The notes: generated by a model from the sequence alone, not told the origin. A DNA stretch of 6,036 nt from RGIG3009 sp964433065 (GCA_964433065.1 CAYSPZ010000084.1:1-6036), one strand, 5' to 3'; shown: positions 1 to 5,893, numbered from the stretch's first letter. Numbers and translations: made by a program.

Positions 1-133
1 TGCCCTGCAGGTCGGTGATGGTAACGATGGTGTTGTTGAACGTGGACTGGATATGTGCGGCGCCACGCTCGATATTCTTGCGCTCTCTACGACGGGGAGC
101 GGCTTTTTTCGCAGTTGCTTTTGCAGCAGCCAT
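1..133 (-). CDS. rpsK: 30S ribosomal protein S11 (5' part; 3' end outside window)
   Basis: S11 is a platform protein of the 30S subunit that binds 16S rRNA near the E site. The ATG at 131-133 is preceded by AGGAGGG at 140-146, six bases away. The 44 visible codons encode a basic, Ala/Lys/Arg-rich tail (residues 1-22, MAAAKATAKKAAPRRRERKN) followed by the family's conserved start of the globular domain, AHIQSTFNNTIVTITDLQG (26-44). The reading frame is open to the window edge. Its position after rpsM is canonical; in Gram-positive bacteria rpoA and rplQ usually follow, but they would lie outside this window. Confidence 0.97.
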   Translation of the reverse strand, partial: MAAAKATAKKAAPRRRERKNIERGAAHIQSTFNNTIVTITDLQG

Positions 134-148
134 TCTTATCCCTCCTGC

Positions 149-517
149 TTACTTCTTCTTGTTAGCAATGGTCTTTTTCGGACCTTTGCGCGTACGGGCA
201 TTGGTCTTGGAACGCTGACCGCGAACCGGAAGACCTTTGCGGTGACGGGTGCCGCGGTAACTGCCGATCTCGATCAAACGTTTGATGTCGAACGCAACGT
301 TACGGCGCAGGTCGCCTTCTACCACACAGTTGTGGTCAATGTAATCACGCAGACGGGACACTTCGTCTTCCGTCAGATCACGCACACGCGTATCGGGGTT
401 AACATTAGCACCTACCAGAATGTCGTTAGCGGTTTTGCGGCCGACACCGTAGATGTAGGTCAGGCCGATCTCAATACGCTTGTCTCTGGGCAGGTCAACA
501 CCAGCTATACGAGCCAT
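149..517 (-). CDS. rpsM: 30S ribosomal protein S13
   Basis: S13 lies in the head of the 30S subunit, contacts the P-site tRNA and forms an inter-subunit bridge. The 122-residue product opens MARIAGVDLPRDKRIEIGLT, has the helix-two-turn-helix region with YIYGVGRKTANDIL (21-34), and the S13 signature RGTRHRKGLPVRGQR followed by NARTRKG (88-112). It ends in the basic tail PKKTIANKKK that reaches towards tRNA. The Shine-Dalgarno AAAGGAAGG (526-534) lies 8 bases before the ATG. The TAA stop is 15 bases upstream of rpsK. Length is normal (about 117-125 in bacteria). Confidence 0.98.
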   Translation of the reverse strand: MARIAGVDLPRDKRIEIGLTYIYGVGRKTANDILVGANVNPDTRVRDLTEDEVSRLRDYIDHNCVVEGDLRRNVAFDIKRLIEIGSYRGTRHRKGLPVRGQRSKTNARTRKGPKKTIANKKK

Positions 518-539
518 AATTAATTCCTTCCTTTCGGTT

Positions 540-556
540 TGCCGTTCAAAACGGCA
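540..556. repeat. Small inverted repeat between rpmJ and rpsM
   Basis: Complementary 7-base arms TGCCGTT (540-546) and AACGGCA (550-556) flank a 3-base loop. The repeat lies in the 51-base gap between rpmJ and rpsM, just upstream of the rpsM Shine-Dalgarno (526-534). There is no following U-tract, so it is not a typical terminator. It may be a weak leader hairpin or chance. Confidence 0.5.
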
Positions 557-568
557 TCGTTGTCAAGA

Positions 569-682
569 TCAGCCCTGACGTTGTTTGTGCTTGGGATTTT
601 CGCAAATGACCATAATGCGGCCTTTGCGTTTGATGATCTTGCATTTTTCGCAGATTTTCTTTACAGAAGGTCTGACTTTCAT
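569..682 (-). CDS. rpmJ: 50S ribosomal protein L36 (zinc-ribbon form)
   Basis: L36 is the smallest 50S protein; it binds 23S rRNA late in assembly. The minus strand encodes 37 residues beginning MKVRPSVKKICEKCKIIKRK and ending ENPKHKQRQG, the standard length. Cys11, Cys14, Cys27 and His32 form the zinc-binding CCCH set of the 'C+' form, as opposed to the cysteine-free paralogue some bacteria make under zinc limitation. A strong AGGAGG at 691-696 lies 8 bases before the ATG at 680-682. The stop is TGA at 569-571, whereas every other stop in the window is TAA. The gene lies between infA and rpsM, as in other Firmicutes. Confidence 0.97.
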   Translation of the reverse strand: MKVRPSVKKICEKCKIIKRKGRIMVICENPKHKQRQG

Positions 683-699
683 AAAAAATACCTCCTAAA

Positions 700-918
700 T
701 TACTTGGTCCGCCAGGTAATGCGGCCCTTGGTCAAATCATACGGGGACATCTCTACCGTGACCTTATCACCGGGCAGGATACGAATGAAGTTCATCCGTA
801 ATTTTCCCGAGATATGGGCAAGGATCCGATGCCCGTTGGGCAATTCTACTTGGAACGTCGCGTTGGGTAATGCCTCAACGACAACACCTTCCAACTCAAT
901 TACATCCGATTTGGACAT
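700..918 (-). CDS. infA: Translation initiation factor IF-1
   Basis: IF-1 is a single OB-fold protein that binds the 30S A site during initiation and cooperates with IF-2 and IF-3. The product is 72 residues, the standard bacterial length. It carries the family core: DVIELEGVVVEALPNATFQV (residues 5-24), NGHRILAHISGKLRMNFIRI (28-47) and LPGDKVTVEMSPYDLTKGRI (48-67), ending TWRTK. Its Shine-Dalgarno AAGGAGG at 926-932 overlaps the TAA stop of map (931-933) and lies 7 bases before the ATG, so map and infA are tightly linked. The gene stops with TAA, 17 bases before rpmJ. Confidence 0.98.
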   Translation of the reverse strand: MSKSDVIELEGVVVEALPNATFQVELPNGHRILAHISGKLRMNFIRILPGDKVTVEMSPYDLTKGRITWRTK

Positions 919-930
919 TCTGGTTCCTCC

Positions 931-1677
931 TTACGGCGTGGTCAATATCACAGGACCGTCTTTGGTGATGGCAACCGTATGCTCGAAATGAGCAGACAAA
1001 CTGCCGTCCTTTGTAACGGTCGTCCAACCGTCGCGCAGGATCTCCACTTCCGATGTGCCCACATTGACCATGGGTTCGATGGCGATGGTCATCCCCGGTA
1101 CCAAACGCGGTCCGCGCCCGGGGGTGCCGAAATTGGGGACACTGGGGTCCTCATGCAGATTCGTGCCTACTCCGTGGCCGACAAATTGCCGTACGACCGA
1201 GTAACCACGCATCTCGACATACCGTTGGACTGCCGCGCCGATATCCCCGACCCGATTGCCTGCGGTCGCCGCCGCGATGCCTTCGTACAGGCTTTCGCGT
1301 GTGGCATCCAGCAACGCTTGTGCTTGCGAGGAGATCGCTCCCACTGCAAAGGTCGCGGCATTATCGCCGTGGTATCCGTCCAGACACGCGCCTACATCAA
1401 TGCTGACGATATCGCCCGCTTTGAGGACACGTTTGTCCGGTATGCCGTGAATGACCGTTTCGTTTACCGAAACACACGCACTGGCAGGAAATCCGCCGTA
1501 GCCGAGAAAGGACGGTTTTGCGCCTTGACTCTCGATATACTTACGGATGATGCGATCGATCTCGGCGGTGGTTACCCCCGCTTCGACCGCTTCCCCGCCC
1601 AGTTTCAGTGCGCGCGCCGAGATGATACAGGCTTCCCGCATAGCGGCAAGTTCTCGGCTGTTTTTGATGCATATCAT
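931..1677 (-). CDS. map: Methionine aminopeptidase, type I
   Basis: This enzyme removes the initiator methionine from new proteins with small second residues, acting at the ribosomal exit. The 248-residue product has the pita-bread fold signatures and all five metal ligands: Asp94 (SIDVG), Asp105 (GDNAATF), His168 (FVGHGVG), Glu201 (AIEPM) and Glu232 (HFEHT). It also has the substrate-site histidines His77 (NETVIHGIP) and His175 (LHEDP). It lacks an N-terminal zinc-finger extension and the type II insert, so it is the short bacterial type Ia form. A modest GAGG site at 1685-1688, inside the end of adk, lies 7 bases before the ATG; adk stops two bases upstream. The TAA stop overlaps the infA ribosome binding site. 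No anomalies were seen. Confidence 0.98.
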   Translation of the reverse strand: MICIKNSRELAAMREACIISARALKLGGEAVEAGVTTAEIDRIIRKYIESQGAKPSFLGYGGFPASACVSVNETVIHGIPDKRVLKAGDIVSIDVGACLDGYHGDNAATFAVGAISSQAQALLDATRESLYEGIAAATAGNRVGDIGAAVQRYVEMRGYSVVRQFVGHGVGTNLHEDPSVPNFGTPGRGPRLVPGMTIAIEPMVNVGTSEVEILRDGWTTVTKDGSLSAHFEHTVAITKDGPVILTTP

Positions 1678-1679
1678 AG

Positions 1680-2312
1680 TTACGCCTCAACCGCTGCTAA
1701 GGTCAACTTGGTGGTGTCTGCCACTTCGTCCTGACCTTCTACGATGACCAGTTTGCCGCAGGCGGCATAGTAGTCTTTAAGCGGTTCGGTTTGTGCGTGA
1801 TATACCTGCAAACGTTCTTTGACGGTATCCGGATGGTCATCCTTCCGCTGAACAAGGGTGCTGCCACATTTGTCGCAGGTGTCCGCTTTGGTCGGTTGTT
1901 TATACTCGACGTGGTAGGACGCTCCGCAAACGGGGCATACACGGCGGCCCGATACACGCTGGGCGATCACATCATCGGCAACCTCGATGTCAATGACACG
2001 GTCGATGATGATACCCATACGGTCAAGCGCCTCGGCTTGGGGAATGGTGCGCGGAAAACCATCGAGAATAAAGCCGCCGGCACAGTCGTCTTTCGCAAGA
2101 CGTTCCTGAATGATCCCGATGACGACGTCGTCGGGAACGAGTTTGCCGGAATCCATATATTCTTTGGCTTTCAGACCCATTTCCGTGCCGCTTTTCAGCG
2201 CCTCACGGATAATGTTACCCGTGGAAATGGTAGGAATGTTCAGGTGCTCACTGATCACTTCCGCTTGCGTGCCTTTGCCCGCACCGGGAGCACCTAAGAG
2301 AATCAGCTTCAT
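1680..2312 (-). CDS. adk: Adenylate kinase (zinc-lid type)
   Basis: This cytosolic enzyme catalyses ATP + AMP = 2 ADP and balances the adenine nucleotide pool. From the ATG at 2312 the product is 210 residues and opens MKLILLGAPGAGKGTQ, with the P-loop GAPGAGKGT at 7-15. The AMP-binding domain includes STGNIIREAL (30-39) and the DGFPRT signature (84-89, catalytic Arg88). The long-form lid follows QRVSGRR (118-124) and contains CPVC (126-129) and CDKC (146-149), the four-cysteine zinc site common in Gram-positive adenylate kinases. The conserved KDDHPDTVKERL helix start is at 157-168. Two in-frame upstream ATGs were rejected because the chosen start has a Shine-Dalgarno and gives the normal N-terminus. 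The TAA stop is two bases before map, which suggests coupling. Asn33 replaces the Asp of the E. coli STGDMLR motif. Confidence 0.97.
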   Translation of the reverse strand: MKLILLGAPGAGKGTQAEVISEHLNIPTISTGNIIREALKSGTEMGLKAKEYMDSGKLVPDDVVIGIIQERLAKDDCAGGFILDGFPRTIPQAEALDRMGIIIDRVIDIEVADDVIAQRVSGRRVCPVCGASYHVEYKQPTKADTCDKCGSTLVQRKDDHPDTVKERLQVYHAQTEPLKDYYAACGKLVIVEGQDEVADTTKLTLAAVEA

Positions 2313-2320
2313 CGAAACAA

Positions 2321-2324
2321 CCTC
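2321..2324 (-). promoter_or_regulatory. Shine-Dalgarno core of adk
   Basis: The minus strand has GAGG (within GTGAGGTT) 8 bases before the ATG at 2310-2312. It supports that start over the in-frame ATGs at 2366 and 2357, which have no purine-rich site at a proper distance and would add 18 or 15 residues ahead of the P-loop strand. Confidence 0.75.
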
Positions 2325-2333
2325 ACTTTCTTT

Positions 2334-2352
2334 GAGTCGGTTGACCCGACCC
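2334..2352 (-). repeat. Small hairpin in the adk leader
   Basis: On the minus strand GGGTCGG and CCGACTC flank a 5-base loop (GTCAA), giving a 7-bp RNA stem with one G-U pair. It lies just upstream of the adk Shine-Dalgarno (core 2321-2324) and does not include it. It is short and may be coincidental, but it sits next to the strong palindrome at 2372-2403, so the adk leader could be structured. Confidence 0.45.
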
Positions 2353-2371
2353 TCCATCCAAAACATCGGTT

Positions 2372-2403
2372 CTCTTGCCGACGGGTGTCCCCGTCGGCAA
2401 GAG
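2372..2403. repeat. 14-bp perfect inverted repeat (hairpin) between secY and adk
   Basis: The arms CTCTTGCCGACGGG (2372-2385) and CCCGTCGGCAAGAG (2390-2403) are perfectly complementary, with a 4-base loop. Three further G/C pairs (2367-2369 with 2404-2406) can extend the stem across a two-base bulge. In the secY-adk transcript it forms a very stable hairpin starting about 20 bases after the secY stop. On the minus strand the stem is followed by AACCGATGTTTTGG, so there is no immediate U-tract. It is therefore not a standard intrinsic terminator. It could be a partial terminator, an RNA end-stabilising or processing element, or a copy of a dispersed palindrome; the sequence alone does not decide. 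Confidence 0.85.
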
Positions 2404-2423
2404 CCGTTACGGTTTACAGTTGC

Positions 2424-3755
2424 TTACCCAAGGAAGCCTTTGTAGTGACGCATCATCATCTGGCTTTCGATCTGTTGCGTCGTTTCGAGCGCGACACCCA
2501 CCACGATCATGATGGAGGTACCGCCCAGCGTCAACTCATAGAAACCGCTGAATTTACCGAATACGCTCGGGAACAAAGCGATGAAGCCGAGGAAGATCGC
2601 GCCGATCAACGTGATCTTACTGAGCACACGTTTAATATAATCCGCGGTGGGTTTGCCCGGACGGTAGCCGGGGATCGCACCGGAGTTCTGGCGAAGGTTG
2701 TTCGCCATCTCGAGCGGATTGTATTGAATGGTGACGTAGAAATACGCAAATCCGATGATCAGGAAGAAATACACGAAAATATAGATCCAGTTGTCCTGAC
2801 GGAATGCCAGTAAGAACCAGTTGTCTTCCCAGTTAAAGAACGATGCGAGGACCGACGGCAACGATACGATCGAGGACGCCAGAATGATCGGCATAACACC
2901 GGACATCGTTACTTTGATCGGAATGAAGGTGTTTTGTCCACCATACATCTTACGGCCGACCACGCGTTTCGCGTATTGTACGGGAATACGGCGTTCGGCA
3001 TTGTCCATCCACACGATTGCCGCGATGATGAACAGGAACAGGATCAACACGACCGGTACGATGATCACGTTGACGATCGCATCGGAATAGGTGTTCAGTT
3101 CCTTGATACCGTAGGTGTAGAACCGCGTCCACAACGAGGTGGCGGCGGTGGGGATGTTGGACAGGATACCGGCGAACAACAAGATGGAAATGCCGTTGCC
3201 GATACCTTTTTCGTTGATCTGTTCGCCGAGCCACATCACGAGTGCGGAACCGGCGACGAAGCAGAGGATGATGACGATCGCAGCGAACCAAGCGTCAAAG
3301 CCTTTTTCTGCTTCGGGAACCAACGCATCGTACTTGTTGCGGAGCATAAAGTAGTAGGCAATACCGAGGGCGGTACCCAGACCAACCGTGGTGTAACGGG
3401 TGATCTTGCCGAGCACTTTACGACCGGCTTCGCCTTCTTTAGACAGGCGTTCCAACGCGGGAATCGCCACCGTCAGAAGTTGAATGATAATACTCGCGTT
3501 GATGTAGGGGGTGATGGACAGCGCAAAGATACTCGCTTCGGAGAAGCCGCCGCCCGAGATCATATTCAGATAGTCCATAAAGTTTGCCGTGCCGGAAGCC
3601 GTGATACCGGCAACCGCTTCGGCAAGCACCTCAGGATCCACAAACGGGACGGTGATGGCAGAACCGATACGGAAGATCAGAATGATGAACAGGGTGAACA
3701 GGATCTTTTTGCGCAAGTCGGCGATCTTCCATGCATTACGCAATGTTTCAAACAT
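2424..3755 (-). CDS. secY: Protein translocase channel subunit SecY
   Basis: SecY forms the protein-conducting channel in the cytoplasmic membrane; with SecE, SecG and SecA it exports unfolded proteins, and with the ribosome it inserts membrane proteins. The 443-residue product has ten hydrophobic segments, at about residues 18-36, 76-97, 117-138, 153-176, 184-200, 227-249, 275-304, 320-344, 378-397 and 409-424. Family motifs seen are the plug region (about 60-75), LGEQINEKGIGNGISILLFAG (176-196), the cytosolic loop NAERRIPVQYAKR (252-264), and GYRPG (363-367), whose Arg corresponds to the SecA-critical arginine of E. coli SecY. The tail includes GGTSIMIVVGVALET (411-425) and RHYKGFLG. There is no cleavable signal peptide, as expected. 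The start lies one base past the rplO stop; the stop is TAA. A 111-base gap with inverted repeats separates it from adk. Confidence 0.98.
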   Translation of the reverse strand: MFETLRNAWKIADLRKKILFTLFIILIFRIGSAITVPFVDPEVLAEAVAGITASGTANFMDYLNMISGGGFSEASIFALSITPYINASIIIQLLTVAIPALERLSKEGEAGRKVLGKITRYTTVGLGTALGIAYYFMLRNKYDALVPEAEKGFDAWFAAIVIILCFVAGSALVMWLGEQINEKGIGNGISILLFAGILSNIPTAATSLWTRFYTYGIKELNTYSDAIVNVIIVPVVLILFLFIIAAIVWMDNAERRIPVQYAKRVVGRKMYGGQNTFIPIKVTMSGVMPIILASSIVSLPSVLASFFNWEDNWFLLAFRQDNWIYIFVYFFLIIGFAYFYVTIQYNPLEMANNLRQNSGAIPGYRPGKPTADYIKRVLSKITLIGAIFLGFIALFPSVFGKFSGFYELTLGGTSIMIVVGVALETTQQIESQMMMRHYKGFLG

Positions 3756-3756
3756 T

Positions 3757-4197
3757 TTAGATCACCTCGGCCTTTCCACCCGCAGCTTCGATCTTCGCCT
3801 TCGCCGCTTCAGAATAGGCCGCAGCCTTTACGGTCAGTTTTTTGGTCAACGTGCCGTTAGCCAAAATCTTCACACCGTCAAAGGATTTCTTTACCAAGCC
3901 GGCGTTCATCATCGCTTCCAGATCGACGACGGAACCGTCCTCAAACGCATTAAGCGCAGCGACGTTCAGCGTGGCATAGACTGTTGCAAAATTGTTGACG
4001 AAACCTCTTTTCGGTACTCGTCTGTGCAGAGGCATCTGGCCGCCTTCGAAACCGGCGCGCATACCGCGACCGGCACGGGCTTTCTGACCTTTGTGGCCTT
4101 TACCGGCGGTTTTACCCTGACCGGAACCGTGACCTCTGCCGATTCTCTTAACGTCCCGAACGGAGCCGGGAGCCGGAGAAAGTTCATGTAACTTCAT
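3757..4197 (-). CDS. rplO: 50S ribosomal protein L15
   Basis: L15 is a late-assembling 50S protein whose extended, Gly/Arg/Lys-rich N-terminal arm penetrates 23S rRNA. The 146-residue product starts MKLHELSPAPGS and has the flexible arm with RIGRGHGSGQGKTAGKGHKG (residues 18-37) and RAGRGMRAGFEGGQMPLHRR (41-60), then KRGF (63-66) and a globular C-terminal domain of about 80 residues ending AAGGKAEVI. A near-perfect Shine-Dalgarno, AAGGAGGTG at 4206-4214, lies 8 bases before the ATG. The TAA stop at 3757-3759 is one base from the secY start, so the two genes are probably translationally coupled. Length is normal. Confidence 0.98.
   Translation of the reverse strand: MKLHELSPAPGSVRDVKRIGRGHGSGQGKTAGKGHKGQKARAGRGMRAGFEGGQMPLHRRVPKRGFVNNFATVYATLNVAALNAFEDGSVVDLEAMMNAGLVKKSFDGVKILANGTLTKKLTVKAAAYSEAAKAKIEAAGGKAEVI
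3760..3768 (-). promoter_or_regulatory. Shine-Dalgarno of secY inside the end of rplO
   Basis: The minus strand reads GAGGTGATC here. This is complementary over nine bases to the usual bacterial 16S rRNA 3' end (GATCACCTC). It lies within the last codons of rplO, with its GAGG core 9 bases from the secY ATG at 3753-3755. Ribosomes finishing rplO therefore stop directly at the secY initiation site. Confidence 0.8.
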
Positions 4198-4223
4198 AAT
4201 GGTCGCACCTCCTTGCTATTTGG

Positions 4224-4418
4224 TTAAGCTTCGGTTACCTCAACGAGGTGGATGATCTTGTTGACCTTGCCTTGCGTTGCTGCGTTAGCAGGTTGGCAAA
4301 CCGTGTCGCCGATCTTGTGCAGACCCAGCGAATTGGCAGTGGCAATTTGGTCTTTCTTCGAACCGATCAAACTGCGCGACAGTTTGATGGTAACGGTTTT
4401 GGTTGCCTTTTTAGCCAT
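4224..4418 (-). CDS. rpmD: 50S ribosomal protein L30
   Basis: L30 is a small protein on the solvent side of the 50S subunit that contacts 23S rRNA. The 64-residue product carries the family core: a first strand TVTIKLSRSLIG (residues 8-19), the helix with KKDQIATANSLGLHKIGD (21-38), then the hydrophobic C-terminal strand KVNKIIHLVEV (51-61). Length is typical for the short bacterial form. The Shine-Dalgarno GGGAGGG at 4426-4432 lies 7 bases before the ATG, inside the 15-base gap after rpsE. The gene lies between rpsE and rplO, the expected position, and stops with TAA. Confidence 0.96.
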   Translation of the reverse strand: MAKKATKTVTIKLSRSLIGSKKDQIATANSLGLHKIGDTVCQPANAATQGKVNKIIHLVEVTEA

Positions 4419-4433
4419 TTGTATGCCCTCCCG

Positions 4434-4934
4434 TTAACCTAAGATTTCCTTGGCAGATTTGCCGCGGATCGCTGCCGCTTCATCGGCAGTGCGCAAACTG
4501 GTCAAGCCGTTCATGGTCGCGCTCACAACGTTGTAGGGGTTGTTGGAACGTAACGCTTTTGCACGGATATCTTTGATACCCGCCGCTTCCGCTACGGCAC
4601 GAACCGTGCCTCCGGCGATGATACCGGTACCGGGAGCAGCCGGTTTCAGCAATACACGACCGGCTCCGAAAGCACCAATCACTTCGTGAGGAATGGTGGT
4701 ACCTTTCAGGGAGATCTTAACAAGATTTTTCTTGGCATCTTCAATGCCTTTACGAATAGCATCCGGAACTTCACCGGCTTTACCGGTACCGAAGCCTACG
4801 GTGCCTTTGCCATCGCCCACGACAACCAGTGCGGCGAATTTCATCACACGACCGCCCTTAACGGTTTTGCTGACACGGTTGATGGCAACCACGGTTTCTT
4901 TGTATTCGCTTTCGAATTCTTCTCTTCTGGCCAA
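4434..4934 (-). CDS. rpsE: 30S ribosomal protein S5, TTG start
   Basis: S5 is a 30S protein at the back of the subunit near the decoding centre; it supports translational accuracy and mRNA unwinding, and its N-terminal loop lies by the spectinomycin site. From the TTG at 4932-4934 the product is 166 residues, exactly the B. subtilis length, and starts (M)ARREEFESEYKE. The double-stranded-RNA-binding-like domain covers about residues 11-75, with the loop VSKTVKGGRVMKFAALVVVGD (21-41). The C-terminal domain includes GTTIPHEVIGAFGAGRVLLKPA (78-99) and GTGIIAGGTVRAV (102-114); the end is RGKSAKEILG. The start is set by a GGGAGG site 8 bases upstream. An in-frame ATG at 5048 would add 38 residues and overlap rplR by 95 bases without family similarity, and the next internal ATG (residue 31) would delete conserved sequence. 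The stop is TAA, 15 bases before rpmD. Confidence 0.96.
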   Translation of the reverse strand: MARREEFESEYKETVVAINRVSKTVKGGRVMKFAALVVVGDGKGTVGFGTGKAGEVPDAIRKGIEDAKKNLVKISLKGTTIPHEVIGAFGAGRVLLKPAAPGTGIIAGGTVRAVAEAAGIKDIRAKALRSNNPYNVVSATMNGLTSLRTADEAAAIRGKSAKEILG

Positions 4935-4942
4935 AGTAAATT

Positions 4943-4948
4943 CCTCCC
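4943..4948 (-). promoter_or_regulatory. Shine-Dalgarno of rpsE (fixes the TTG start)
   Basis: On the minus strand GGGAGG lies 8 bases upstream of the TTG at 4932-4934, between the rplR stop (4954-4956) and the start. The spacing is ideal for the TTG, and no ATG, GTG or CTG follows at a usable distance. This supports TTG initiation of rpsE over the longer ATG-initiated reading frame. Confidence 0.85.
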
Positions 4949-4953
4949 TTTCC

Positions 4954-5313
4954 TTAGAATTTGAGACCGCCCTCACGGGCGCCTTCGGCCAATTCTTGAA
5001 CACGGCCGTGGTAAATGTAACCGCCTCTGTCAAACACGACGTTTTCAATGCCGTTTTTCAGAGCGCGTTCCGCGATCAAAGCGCCTACTTTGCGAGCCGC
5101 TTCTTTGTTGCCGCCGGTCATGCCGAAATCTTTTTCGACACTGGAAGCGGACACCAAAGTCACACCCTTAACATCATCAATGAGTTGGGCAGAGATGTGG
5201 TTGAGGGAGCGGAACACGTTGAGACGGGGGCATTCGGCGGTGCCGGAAATCTTACCACGTACGCGTACGTGACGGTGCAACCGCGCTTTGTTGCTATCTT
5301 TTTTGCTCACCAT
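4954..5313 (-). CDS. rplR: 50S ribosomal protein L18
   Basis: L18 binds 5S rRNA and, with L5, anchors it in the central protuberance of the 50S subunit. The 119-residue product has the basic N-terminus typical of the family (residues 1-20, many Lys/Arg), the PRLNVFRSLNHISAQLIDD strand region at about 29-47, and the conserved C-terminal block FDRGGYIYHGRV...LAEGAREGGLKF (residues 94-119). An AAGGAG ribosome binding site lies at 5325-5330, 11 bases before the ATG, and the stop is TAA. The gene lies between rplF and rpsE, as in the canonical spc operon. Length and motifs are normal. Confidence 0.98.
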   Translation of the reverse strand: MVSKKDSNKARLHRHVRVRGKISGTAECPRLNVFRSLNHISAQLIDDVKGVTLVSASSVEKDFGMTGGNKEAARKVGALIAERALKNGIENVVFDRGGYIYHGRVQELAEGAREGGLKF

Positions 5314-5331
5314 ACGATTTCACACTCCTTC

Positions 5332-5880
5332 TTACTTCTTACCCTTCGCACCGGTCTTACCTTCCTTGCGGCGGATATGCTCGGTGGCGTATTTGATGCC
5401 TTTGCCTTTATACGGCTCCGGCGGGCGTTTTTCGCGGACTTCCGAAGCAAACTGACCAACCAGTTGCTTGTCGGGACCGCTGATGATGATCTTGTTGGGG
5501 TTCGGTACCTCAATGGTGATACCGTCGATCTCGCTCATAATGACCTGATGGCTGAAACCGAGATTCATTACGAGATCTTTACCCTGTTTCGCAACACGAT
5601 AACCAACGCCGTTTACTTCCAGTTCCTTGGAGAAACCGGTGGAAACACCTTGGATCATATTGTTGATGAGCGTACGGGTCAAACCGTGCAAAGAACGGTT
5701 TTCCTTCTCATCGTTGGGACGGGTCACGAGGATCTCGTTGTTCTCCACGGTCACCGTCATATTGGGATGCACTTTCTGAGTGAGAGTGCCTTTTGCACCC
5801 TTGGCAGTTGCCACACCGTTTTCGAATTTGAATTCGACACCGGCGGGAATGGCAATGGGCTTGCGTCCGATTCTCGACAT
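5332..5880 (-). CDS. rplF: 50S ribosomal protein L6
   Basis: L6 sits near the factor-binding site at the base of the L7/L12 stalk of the large subunit and binds 23S rRNA. The 182-residue product begins MSRIGRKPI, the usual L6 start. It has two similar alpha/beta domains (roughly residues 1-80 and 83-170) and the conserved C-terminal L6 signature around residues 152-174, with RPPEPYKGKGIKY followed by RRKEGKTG. Length is normal for bacteria (about 178-184). The ATG is preceded by a purine-rich AAGGGGGAG Shine-Dalgarno in the 13-base gap after rpsH, and the gene stops with TAA. rplR follows after 18 bases. The gene is intact, with no unusual residues noticed. Confidence 0.98.
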   Translation of the reverse strand: MSRIGRKPIAIPAGVEFKFENGVATAKGAKGTLTQKVHPNMTVTVENNEILVTRPNDEKENRSLHGLTRTLINNMIQGVSTGFSKELEVNGVGYRVAKQGKDLVMNLGFSHQVIMSEIDGITIEVPNPNKIIISGPDKQLVGQFASEVREKRPPEPYKGKGIKYATEHIRRKEGKTGAKGKK

Positions 5881-5893
5881 CTTCTTCTCCCCC

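Noticed and set aside
561..566. TTGACA on the minus strand as a -35 box for an internal promoter of rpsM
   Set aside because: At 16-18 bases downstream there is no -10-like sequence, and the hexamer partly arises at the end of rpmJ; probably chance.
979..1734. Plus-strand open frame of 251 codons opposite map
   Set aside because: It is antisense to an intact methionine aminopeptidase with all catalytic residues, and it has no ribosome binding site or family resemblance.
2313..2366. N-terminal extension of adk from the ATG at 2366
   Set aside because: It would add 18 residues before the P-loop strand where the family has none, and it has no Shine-Dalgarno; the ATG at 2312 has one.
2372..2403. 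Rho-independent terminator after secY
   Set aside because: The stem is strong, but neither strand has a U-tract directly after it; on the minus strand only four T occur, about nine bases beyond the stem. Termination here would also cut off adk-map-infA, though partial termination remains possible.
2934..3860. Plus-strand open frame of 308 codons opposite secY and rplO
   Set aside because: It is codon-aligned antisense to secY and its product is an unnatural Asp/Arg/His/Gln-rich mirror of membrane-helix codons. It is a shadow frame.
4935..5048. N-terminal extension of rpsE from the ATG at 5048
   Set aside because: It overlaps rplR by 95 bases, has no S5 similarity, and bypasses the well-placed GGGAGG before the TTG start.
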